From positions 13,145 to 77,144 of the forward strand of contig CAZNIT010000030.1 in assembly GCA_964573205.1 (NCBI GenBank): a stretch of 64,000 bases of DNA, read 5' to 3'. Below are positions 24,584 to 32,010 of this stretch, piece by piece (the first letter of the stretch is position 1; every line of letters starts with the position of its first letter). Source of the stretch: QNZT01 sp964573205 (lineage in GTDB: Bacteria; Campylobacterota; Campylobacteria; Campylobacterales; QNZT01). The notes beneath the pieces are model-generated. The model was not told the DNA's origin. It ran no database searches and saw nothing but the letters and a program-made list of their open reading frames with translations. The translations under genes and the position numbers were made by a program.

Positions 24584-26750
24584 GTTTGCGGCTTTTATCT
24601 TTTTGCTGCAGCTTTGCTCTTCTGTTTTTGCCGGCGATCTTTCGATGAAACAGAAATATACTATTTACGCTTCCGAGATAGAGAGTCAAGGCGATATCCT
24701 CAAAGCGCAAGGCGATATCGTCATCTACAACGATAACAGCGTATTTAACGCGAACGAAGCGATCTACGATAAAAAGAGTCAAATCATCACGTTAAAAGGC
24801 GACGTAACTCTTTTTTTCAATAATAAGATGATTAACAAGACCGACTTTATCCGTTTCGATCTCAAAAAGGGTACCTTTTTAGCTTCGAACGTTTTCATAA
24901 AAGAGATAGGATCGGATATATGGATAAAGAGCAAAAAAGTGGTTGCCGATAAAAACAACTATAAAATAAAAAAAGCCTCTCTCTCCAGTTGTCCCGGCGA
25001 GCATCCGGATTGGCAGGTGAAATTTTCTACCGCTCATTTTCATAAAGATAAAGAGTACGTTTCACTCTACAATCCCAGATTTTATCTAGGTAAAATTCCC
25101 ATTTTATATCTTCCTTGGGTGGCGTTTCCAACTATTAGTGATAGAAGAAGCGGACTTTTAAGACCCGTTATAGGGTTTGAAAACAGTGAAAACCTTCTTT
25201 TTATACAGCCTATATTTTATGCTCCGTCTTTGTCTTGGGATATTCAATTCAATCCTCAAATAAGGCTTGAAAGGGGAGTCGGACTATATACCACTTTTCG
25301 TTTTGCCGATTCTCTTTATTCAAAAGGTCGTGTAACGTTGGGTTTCTTTAACGAAAAAGCCTCGTATGCGAGAGAGCACAATTTAAAAAACTCACTTCAC
25401 GAAGGTGCGGAGATTTATTATAAAAACGAAGCGATATTTACCAAATATATAAAAGAGAATCCGTATGATTATAAAGACGGACTATTAGCGGATATTACCA
25501 TCTTGAACGATATTGATTATATCAATTTAAAAGATGATAGAAAATATGCGGTTGACAAGCTTGTAACATCGAAAATAAACTACTATATGAGCGGTTATAG
25601 GGACTATTTCGGCGCATATGCCAAATATTTTATCGATACGCAAAAATTATCAAACGCCGACACCCTTCAGACTCTTCCGTCTTTGCAGTATCATCAGTTT
25701 TCTCGGATTTTGGGATCGAATCATTTTTTATATTCGATAGATTACAAATTTAAAAATTCATACAGAAGAGAAGGGCTCGGAGCAAGACAACACGAATTTT
25801 CAATACCTTTTGTGTTCACGATGCCGTTTTTCAACGATTTCATGAATTTTTCGATCAGTGAAAATCTATACTATTCTCACGTAAATTATACGGATGCAAA
25901 CGATACGATCGACAATGCGAGGTATTTTAGCAATTACCATCGTCTCGTATTAGATACGGATTTGATGAAAAAATACTCTTCGTTTACGCACAATCTTCAG
26001 GCGTCTCTTACTTTCACGATACCCAGTATCAATAAAAAAAGAGGATATTTTGCGGATTTTATTCCGTTTAATCTCGAGAAAAAGAGTATCGCTCTAAAAT
26101 TGAACAACTATTTTTACGATGCAAAAGGAGGTAATTTTCTAATCGATCGATTTACGCAAAAATATTATTATAAAGAGGAGGACAAACGATATAACGAAGC
26201 CGAAAACGAGATAATCTATCTATACTCGAAGAATTTGACTCTAAGGAACACTCTAATCTACTCTTATGAATATGAAAAGTTAAAAAAGATACAATCCGGT
26301 ATAAGATATCATGATGATTTTAATAACCTTAGAATCGATCATACATATAAGGATGCGCCTAATGAGACGAAGATCAACTTTTTAAGTGGTGATTACGGTA
26401 GAGTGGTTGATAGACACTACTCACTATTCGGCGGTCTTGATTACGATTTTGACAATAGTTTTACAAAAGAGTGGCGTTTGGGGCTTAGAATGAAAAAAAG
26501 ATGTTGGAGTTACGAGTTGAAGTACAAAGAGAGCATCACTCCCAGTCTCACAAGCGGAGGAACTCAATCACTTAGAAAAAGAGGTATCTATTTGGTCGTA
26601 AAATTTGCGCATATAGGCGGAATAAAGTATAGATATATAAAAGATATCGAAAACGGTGACGCTGGAAACGGCGGGATTTTAAATGATTATTCGATTCCGC
26701 AGAGCGGGGAGGAGAGTGACAATCTTGATATTAACAATACTTCTATATAA
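24576..26750 (+). CDS. lptD: LPS-assembly outer membrane protein LptD
   Basis: Inserts lipopolysaccharide into the outer leaflet of the outer membrane. A signal peptide (about 1-20) precedes the periplasmic jellyroll (about 25-130, ILKAQGDIVIYNDNSVFNAN and ITLKGDVTLFFNNKMI are OstA repeats). The barrel follows to residue 724, with LYNPRFYLGKIPILYLPW and RRSGLLRPVIGFENS as LptD family blocks. Only one cysteine on each side is evident in the mature protein (C139 in LSSCPG, and one near residue 645 in KKRCWSY), so it may carry one interdomain disulphide rather than the two of E. coli. An MCE-type lipid transport gene follows 26 bp later. Confidence 0.9.
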   Translation: MHRFAAFIFLLQLCSSVFAGDLSMKQKYTIYASEIESQGDILKAQGDIVIYNDNSVFNANEAIYDKKSQIITLKGDVTLFFNNKMINKTDFIRFDLKKGTFLASNVFIKEIGSDIWIKSKKVVADKNNYKIKKASLSSCPGEHPDWQVKFSTAHFHKDKEYVSLYNPRFYLGKIPILYLPWVAFPTISDRRSGLLRPVIGFENSENLLFIQPIFYAPSLSWDIQFNPQIRLERGVGLYTTFRFADSLYSKGRVTLGFFNEKASYAREHNLKNSLHEGAEIYYKNEAIFTKYIKENPYDYKDGLLADITILNDIDYINLKDDRKYAVDKLVTSKINYYMSGYRDYFGAYAKYFIDTQKLSNADTLQTLPSLQYHQFSRILGSNHFLYSIDYKFKNSYRREGLGARQHEFSIPFVFTMPFFNDFMNFSISENLYYSHVNYTDANDTIDNARYFSNYHRLVLDTDLMKKYSSFTHNLQASLTFTIPSINKKRGYFADFIPFNLEKKSIALKLNNYFYDAKGGNFLIDRFTQKYYYKEEDKRYNEAENEIIYLYSKNLTLRNTLIYSYEYEKLKKIQSGIRYHDDFNNLRIDHTYKDAPNETKINFLSGDYGRVVDRHYSLFGGLDYDFDNSFTKEWRLGLRMKKRCWSYELKYKESITPSLTSGGTQSLRKRGIYLVVKFAHIGGIKYRYIKDIENGDAGNGGILNDYSIPQSGEESDNLDINNTSI

Positions 26751-26776
26751 TGTTGAACAAAAGTTAAGGAGCGCCT

Positions 26777-28213
26777 ATGCGAAGTGAAGCAAAAGTCGGT
26801 TTGTTCGTTTTTATAGGATTAGTGCTTCTTTTTGCCCTTAGTACGCAGGTGGGTAGTTTCAAAAATCTTGCGAAAGAGGGATACCTGTTGAAAGCTTATC
26901 TTCAAAATGCGGCGGGACTCAATGAAAACTCGAAGGTCAAGGCCAACGGACTTGACGTCGGATATATCAAATCTTTGAGTATCGAAGATAAAGGAATTTT
27001 AGCCGAGCTTTTCATCTATAGCAAAATAAAACTTCCGGACGACTCCACCATCAAACCTATTCAAGAGTCGTTGCTCGGCGGTAAATACCTTGAGATATCG
27101 ATAGGAAAATCTTCGCGATTTTTAAAAGAGGGCGATCTTATAAGATCGGCACCTCAAAAGCTTACGATTCAAGATGCGAGTGATGCTATGGCTAAGGCCG
27201 CCGATGAATTTAAATCTTTTATCGAGGATTTTAGACAGATTTTGACGCCAGAGACAAGAGAAAACCTTAAAATGACGTTTTCGAATTTAGAGAGTATTAC
27301 GAGCGAGTTGAACAAACTGGTTTCGTTGGATCTATTAAAAGAGACCATATCGCATTTCAATGAAATGGCGAAAAATATTTCCGGAGTCGGAGAGGGATTT
27401 AAAGTGAGTGCCGATACGCTAAATGCCAAACTTCCCCAAATTCTTTCGAATTTGGATATTTTGGTAAAGGATCTTAAAGTCGCGTCCGCCAACTTAAAAT
27501 ACAAAATGCCTAAGCTTGCTGATAAATTCGCAAAGATTGAAGAGGATCTCGAAGCGGTTATAGCCCAAAATAGAAAGCCTCTTAACAATACCCTGGTTTC
27601 GGCAGATTCGTTTTTTAGCTCCGGAACGCAGACTTTTGGAAAGATAGAAGATATCCTCGATACGATAGATAAAGTAAAGCTTGAGGTTGCGATGAGAAGT
27701 GATTATATGCAAAGTGACGGGTATGCGAAGGGATATCTCTCTTTAAACTATATTCCAAGCGATACTAAATCTTATAGATTCGATATCGTGGGTATGGACG
27801 ACTACTCCAGAATGGATGACGACCAAAAGCTCATAGAGCCTAAAAAACATGAGAGTTCGAATATCCTCGTCTCGGCACAGATAGCCAAAAGAATCGACGA
27901 TCTTGTCGTTAGGGGCGGCTTGATCGAGAGTAGCGTTGGTGCGGGTATAGATTATTATCTTTTTAACGATTCTCTTGAAACGAGTGCGGAGGTTTTCGAT
28001 TTTAACGCGCAAAACGATGTAAGAGGAACGAATCCTCATGCGAAAATAGGTGCAAGATATAACTTTTTGAAGCATTTGGATATCTATGGCGGTTATGATA
28101 ATTTTTTAAATAAAAAGGCTAAAAACGCTTATATAGGCGTGGGTATCAGATTTTTTGACGACGATTTGAAGAAACTTGTAATGAGTCAGAATTTGGGAGC
28201 TTATGCAAAATAA
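26777..28213 (+). CDS. MlaD/MCE-domain lipid transport protein with barrel-like C-terminus
   Basis: 478 residues. One N-terminal membrane segment (about 7-25) anchors an MCE domain (about 33-125) with the typical AAGLNENSKVKANGLDVGYI and QESLLGGKYLEISIG. A long helical, coiled-coil-like region follows (about 135-300). The last 160 residues differ: GYLSLNYIPSDTKSYRFDIV, AGIDYYLFNDSLETSAEVFD, AKIGARYNFLKHLDIYGGYD and AYIGVGIRFFDDDLK alternate like strands of an outer membrane barrel. MlaD itself (about 180 residues) lacks these parts. It lies next to lptD. No mlaE/mlaF genes are in the window. Confidence 0.85.
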   Translation: MRSEAKVGLFVFIGLVLLFALSTQVGSFKNLAKEGYLLKAYLQNAAGLNENSKVKANGLDVGYIKSLSIEDKGILAELFIYSKIKLPDDSTIKPIQESLLGGKYLEISIGKSSRFLKEGDLIRSAPQKLTIQDASDAMAKAADEFKSFIEDFRQILTPETRENLKMTFSNLESITSELNKLVSLDLLKETISHFNEMAKNISGVGEGFKVSADTLNAKLPQILSNLDILVKDLKVASANLKYKMPKLADKFAKIEEDLEAVIAQNRKPLNNTLVSADSFFSSGTQTFGKIEDILDTIDKVKLEVAMRSDYMQSDGYAKGYLSLNYIPSDTKSYRFDIVGMDDYSRMDDDQKLIEPKKHESSNILVSAQIAKRIDDLVVRGGLIESSVGAGIDYYLFNDSLETSAEVFDFNAQNDVRGTNPHAKIGARYNFLKHLDIYGGYDNFLNKKAKNAYIGVGIRFFDDDLKKLVMSQNLGAYAK

Positions 28214-28481
28214 AGAAGATATCTCAAAAAGAGTGCACGATGCTTTGGCGTTTATGCAGTTGCCCGTTTTAGTCTCGTATGAGGATATCAAGAAACGATA
28301 CAGAGAGCTTAGCAAAAAGTATCATCCAGATTTTAATCAACAAGAGGATAAAATGCGGAAATTGAATGAAGCGTATGCGCTTTTGAAGAACTATATTTTT
28401 CATTATAGATTCAGTTTCTCGGACGAAGAGATCCAAAAGCAGTATCCGGAAAACGGCCATGGAAGAAAATTCAGAATTTGA
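28203..28481 (+). CDS. Small J-domain protein
   Basis: 92 residues that consist mostly of one J domain: YEDIKKRYRELSKKYHPDFN with the HPD tripeptide that stimulates DnaK ATPase, and KMRKLNEAYALLKNYI as helix III-IV. No glycine-rich region, zinc finger or substrate-binding domain is present, so it would recruit DnaK (encoded at 61431) to a specific place or partner. The gene overlaps the MCE gene by 11 bp and the next gene by 23 bp, which ties it to this envelope/RNA operon. Confidence 0.82.
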   Translation: MQNKEDISKRVHDALAFMQLPVLVSYEDIKKRYRELSKKYHPDFNQQEDKMRKLNEAYALLKNYIFHYRFSFSDEEIQKQYPENGHGRKFRI

Positions 28482-29160
28482 CAACTATCTTTTCGAAGAT
28501 CGAGCCGACGCTTATAACGCTCTTGTAGAGATATTGCCGATTAAAGTGATGCAACATGAGAATTGGATACTTTTGGCTCTTTCGGGCGGAGGTGTCGAAT
28601 TTACCGTAAAATTGGCTCAAAGGTACGGTTTTGATTTCGATCTGTTGTTTACGCAAGCCATATACGCTCCCAACAACGACGAATGTCAGCTGGCTGTAGT
28701 TAGTGAAAGCAGAGATATAGTTATCGAGGAGAAGCTCGTAAAGAGTTTTGGAATTTCATTCGATTATATATATGAAGAGGCGGAAGAGCTTTATCATAAA
28801 TATATTACGAAGTATCAGCATTTTTATAGAAAAGGATTAACCGTTTCGGATTTAAAAGATAAAAAAGTCATGCTGATTGACGAGGGGTGCGAAAGCGGTT
28901 TTATAGCTATGTGCGCATTGAAAAGTGTCATAAATATGGGCGTGAAAAAAGTGGCCGTCGCCGCTCCGCTTATGCCGGACGATCTTTTCGGACTTCTTGA
29001 TATGAAAGCCGACAAGATTTATACGGTACATCAGATAAAAGATTTTATAGAGGTTTCATACTATTACCGAAATTTACCGCAGATAAAGCCCAAAAAGGTA
29101 AAACAGATGATAGAAGATTGCAGGTACTATTTGCCATTTAAAAAAGGAGAAGATCAGTAA
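28459..29160 (+). CDS. Phosphoribosyltransferase-fold protein with altered PRPP loop
   Basis: 233 residues of type I phosphoribosyltransferase fold. WILLALSGGGVEFTVKLAQR resembles the N-terminal loop, and KKVMLIDEGCESGFIAMCAL takes the place of the PRPP motif (usually VLLVDDVxxTGxT). Here it reads IDEGCESGFI, so the two acidic residues are partly kept (D-E) but the TG pair is SG. Related proteins lie beside pnp in Helicobacter (recalled) and have no proven reaction. It shares one base with pnp (TAATG), so the two are translationally coupled. Confidence 0.7.
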   Translation: MEENSEFDNYLFEDRADAYNALVEILPIKVMQHENWILLALSGGGVEFTVKLAQRYGFDFDLLFTQAIYAPNNDECQLAVVSESRDIVIEEKLVKSFGISFDYIYEEAEELYHKYITKYQHFYRKGLTVSDLKDKKVMLIDEGCESGFIAMCALKSVINMGVKKVAVAAPLMPDDLFGLLDMKADKIYTVHQIKDFIEVSYYYRNLPQIKPKKVKQMIEDCRYYLPFKKGEDQ

Positions 29161-31373
29161 TGAGTTGCACCGTTAGCATCAAAGTAAATAATAAAGAAGA
29201 GATATACGAGATAGACAAGGTAGCCAGACAGGCCGCCGGCGCAGTACTTTTGAGAGAAAAGGATGCCGTTGTGTTGGCGACGGTCGCAAGGGACGACAAA
29301 AAAGTTGATGAAGATTTTTTACCCTTGACGGTTCAGTATATAGAGAAGAGTTACGCCGCGGCAAGAATTCCGGGCGGCTATATAAAAAGAGAGACGAAAC
29401 CCGGAGATTTCGAGACGCTTACATCCAGAATAATAGACAGAAGTTTAAGACCTCTTTTCCCTAAAGGGTATGCGTATCCTACTCAGATAGTGGTGTTTGT
29501 TTTAAGCAGTGACCCCGAAGTCGATCTTCAGACGATGGCGTTGAACGCTTCATCCGCGGCTTTGTATCTTAGCGATCTTCCCGTTGATAAAAACGTTGCG
29601 GCGGTTAGAGTCGCAAGAATCGACGATGAATATATAGTCAATCCTACGAAATCACAGCTTCGGCAAAGTACTCTGGATCTCTTCGTATCGGGAACGAAAG
29701 ATGAACTTTTAATGATCGAAATGAGAGCGATAGCTACCGAAAGTATCCAAATCGTACCGATGGTGTCGCCGGATCCTTTGATGGTTCCGGATATGATCGA
29801 GAACGATATTTTAGATACTCACAACATAAACGAACTTACCAACGAGGAGACGATCGAAGCTTTAAATGTGGCGGCCGAAGCGATTTCTAAAGCGAGTTCG
29901 GATTATGAGAAGGGATTTAGCGAGCTTAAAAAACCTCATGCGAAATTGGAGTTAAAAGTCGATAATCCATACGATGATCTTTTGGTATATATAGATGAAT
30001 TTTATAAAGACGAGATATATGAAGCGATAAATCAGATGGCAAAGAGCGAGCGCGCAAGCGGACTAAATGCCATAGCGGCTTCCATTATGGAAGATGAGAC
30101 GGCTCAAAAAGAGGGATGGGATATCGATTTGATTGCGAAGTCAGTTAACTTTTATAAAAGAGAGATCGTTCGTAAAATGATACTGGATGAGCGCAAAAGA
30201 GCCGACGGTAGAGGGCTTAGAGATGTAAGAGATATAGAGATAGAGACGAATATACTTCCTTCCGTACATAGTTCTTGTCTTTTTACGAGAGGTCAAACTC
30301 AAGCTCTTGTCACGGTAACGCTGGGAAATAGTAAAGATGCTCAAATGTACGATCTTTTGACTGATAAAGAGGCGCATTACGAAAACTTCATGGTTCATTA
30401 TAATTTTCCGGGATTTTCCGTCGGAGAGGCATCGGCTTTAAGACCTCCCGGACGAAGAGAGTTGGGTCATGGAAACCTCGCAAAAAGAGCTATAGAACCA
30501 ACTATAAATATAGATAGCGATCGGACGATTAGAGTCGTTTCGGAAATCTTGGAGTCGAACGGTTCATCGTCCATGGCGACCGTATGCGGCGGTTCGCTGG
30601 CGATCAAAGCGGCGGGTATAGAGGTTCAAAAACTTGTTGCCGGTGTTGCGATGGGACTTGTCGTAGAAGATGATAGATATGCTATATTGACCGATATTAT
30701 GGGACTTGAAGATCATGACGGAGATATGGATTTCAAAATCGCCGGTACTAAAGACGGAATCACCGCTCTTCAGATGGATATCAAATTAGGGGGAATAGAT
30801 CAGAAGATTTTGAAAGAGGCTTTAGATCAAGCGGCCGAGGCTAAACAACATATTTTGAATATCATGGAAGAGGCGGCGGAAAATATCTCGTTGAACGAAA
30901 ATGCGCTTCCGTCAAAAACCGTTTTTTCACTTGATCCTTCGACTTTCGGAGCCATTATAGGGCAGGCCGGGAAAACTATAAAAGAGATTATAGAGAAGTT
31001 CGAAGTATCGGTCGATCTTGATAAACAAAGCGGAAAAGTCAAGGTGGAGGGGACGAACAAAGTACAAGTGAGCGCGGCTTGCGATTATATCAAAGAGCTT
31101 GCGAAAGCGAAAAAAGACAACAGAAGAGATAAAAGGGATATGCCCAAGTTCGAAGTGGGACAAGTTTTTGACGGCGAGGTGAAGAGGATCGTCGATTTCG
31201 GAGCGTTTATAGGTCTTCCTTCGGGGGTTGACGGATTGTTGCATATATCCAAACTGTCCGACGAGAGGGTTGATAAAGTAACCGATATTCTTTCGGTTGG
31301 TGAGAGAGTAAAAGTAAAAATACTTTCGGTAAAAGGGCACAAGGTTGAGCTTGAATTGATTGAAAAGTTGTGA
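29160..31373 (+). CDS. pnp: Polynucleotide phosphorylase
   Basis: 3'-to-5' phosphorolytic exoribonuclease. Two RNase PH domains are visible (first with KSYAAARIPGGYIKRE and SRIIDRSLRPLFPKGY, second with SCLFTRGQTQALVTVTLG and HYNFPGFSVGEASALRPPGR), then a KH domain (FGAIIGQAGKTIKEIIEKF, about residue 595) and an S1 domain (VFDGEVKRIVDFGAFIGLPS, about 665-735). 737 residues is slightly longer than E. coli. It is the last gene of the purD operon. The following 123 bp carry the atpE promoter and a leader hairpin. Confidence 0.96.
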   Translation: MSCTVSIKVNNKEEIYEIDKVARQAAGAVLLREKDAVVLATVARDDKKVDEDFLPLTVQYIEKSYAAARIPGGYIKRETKPGDFETLTSRIIDRSLRPLFPKGYAYPTQIVVFVLSSDPEVDLQTMALNASSAALYLSDLPVDKNVAAVRVARIDDEYIVNPTKSQLRQSTLDLFVSGTKDELLMIEMRAIATESIQIVPMVSPDPLMVPDMIENDILDTHNINELTNEETIEALNVAAEAISKASSDYEKGFSELKKPHAKLELKVDNPYDDLLVYIDEFYKDEIYEAINQMAKSERASGLNAIAASIMEDETAQKEGWDIDLIAKSVNFYKREIVRKMILDERKRADGRGLRDVRDIEIETNILPSVHSSCLFTRGQTQALVTVTLGNSKDAQMYDLLTDKEAHYENFMVHYNFPGFSVGEASALRPPGRRELGHGNLAKRAIEPTINIDSDRTIRVVSEILESNGSSSMATVCGGSLAIKAAGIEVQKLVAGVAMGLVVEDDRYAILTDIMGLEDHDGDMDFKIAGTKDGITALQMDIKLGGIDQKILKEALDQAAEAKQHILNIMEEAAENISLNENALPSKTVFSLDPSTFGAIIGQAGKTIKEIIEKFEVSVDLDKQSGKVKVEGTNKVQVSAACDYIKELAKAKKDNRRDKRDMPKFEVGQVFDGEVKRIVDFGAFIGLPSGVDGLLHISKLSDERVDKVTDILSVGERVKVKILSVKGHKVELELIEKL

Positions 31374-31413
31374 AATAAAAATTTTTTTAAACAGCTTTTC
31401 AAACAATTTTAGA

Positions 31414-31469
31414 TAGAATCTCACCTTCAAAGTGATAAGTAGGGATACGCAAGCCGAACGGACTTTGAA
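31414..31469 (+). promoter_or_regulatory. atpE promoter and leader hairpin
   Basis: TAGAAT (31414-31419) is a plausible -10 box. The leader then begins with TTCAAAGT (31426-31433), which pairs perfectly with ACTTTGAA (31462-31469) around a 28-base loop that is richer in GC than its surroundings. The ribosome binding site AAGGAG (31485-31490) is outside the hairpin. A 5' stabilising structure for this very highly expressed gene is the simplest reading. Confidence 0.45.
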
Positions 31470-31496
31470 AAACGAAATTTTTATAAGGAGAACTTC

Positions 31497-31805
31497 ATGA
31501 AGAAGATTCTATTTTTGATGTTCGCAATAGCGACAGCAGCGTTTGCCGGTGAAGAAGCCGCAAATGAAACACTTAAGGCGTATTCGGTATTGGCTGCCGG
31601 TGTCGGTCTCGGTCTAGCAGCGCTAGGAGGCGCTATCGGTATGGGACATACTGCCGCGGCTACGATTGCAGGTACGGCGAGAAATCCCGGTCTTGGCGGA
31701 AAATTGATGACTACGATGTTTATCGCACTTGCGATGATCGAAGCCCAGGTTATCTATGCGCTTGTTATCGCATTGATTGCACTTTACGCAAATCCGTTTT
31801 TATAA
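31497..31805 (+). CDS. atpE: F-type ATP synthase subunit c
   Basis: Subunit of the membrane rotor ring. 102 residues with an N-terminal signal-like segment (MKKILFLMFAIATAAFAGEE) and two membrane helices (about 32-55 and 75-98) joined by the polar loop TARNPGLGGK. The ion-binding carboxylate is the Glu in LAMIEAQVIYAL; the following Ala and the absence of a Gln/Ser-Thr pair point to proton rather than sodium coupling. A separate atpE away from the main atp operon, next to pnp, is recalled for Helicobacter. A strong AAGGAG precedes the ATG. Confidence 0.93.
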   Translation: MKKILFLMFAIATAAFAGEEAANETLKAYSVLAAGVGLGLAALGGAIGMGHTAAATIAGTARNPGLGGKLMTTMFIALAMIEAQVIYALVIALIALYANPFL

Positions 31806-31816
31806 TCGATAAAAAT

Positions 31817-31842
31817 GCGGCTCGGTTTTGCAATCGGGTCGC
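31817..31842 (+). terminator. Possible terminator after atpE
   Basis: GCGGCTCG (31817-31824) pairs with CGGGTCGC (31835-31842) with two G-U pairs. The tail (TTAACAAACTTTATTTT) is only moderately T-rich, so termination may be weak. Confidence 0.4.
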
Positions 31843-31861
31843 TTAACAAACTTTATTTTGT

Positions 31862-31946
31862 GCGACCGTGGTGGAATTGGTAGACACGCTATCTTGAGGG
31901 GGTAGTGCCGCAAGGTGTGGGGGTTCGACTCCCCCCGGTCGCACCA
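31862..31946 (+). tRNA. tRNA-Leu, anticodon GAG
   Basis: 85 nt with encoded CCA. Acceptor stem GCGACCG (31862-31868) pairs with CGGTCGC (31936-31942), discriminator A. The D-loop contains AATTGGTAGACAC, the anticodon stem CTATC/GGTAG encloses TTGAGGG, so the anticodon at 31896-31898 is GAG (reads CUC/CUU). A long variable arm (TGCCGCAAGGTGTG region) fits the class II leucine type, and the T arm is GGGGGTTCGACTCCCCC. Confidence 0.95.
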
Positions 31947-32010
31947 TTTGATATCGATATAAGCCCATTTTTAGTAAAATCTTTCAAATTCATATAACTC
32001 AGGGTAGTGC

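Noticed and set aside
31434..31461. c-di-GMP (GEMM) riboswitch in the atpE leader
   Set aside because: GGGATACGCAAGCC resembles part of the GEMM core, but the leader is too short and the first half with its tetraloop is missing.
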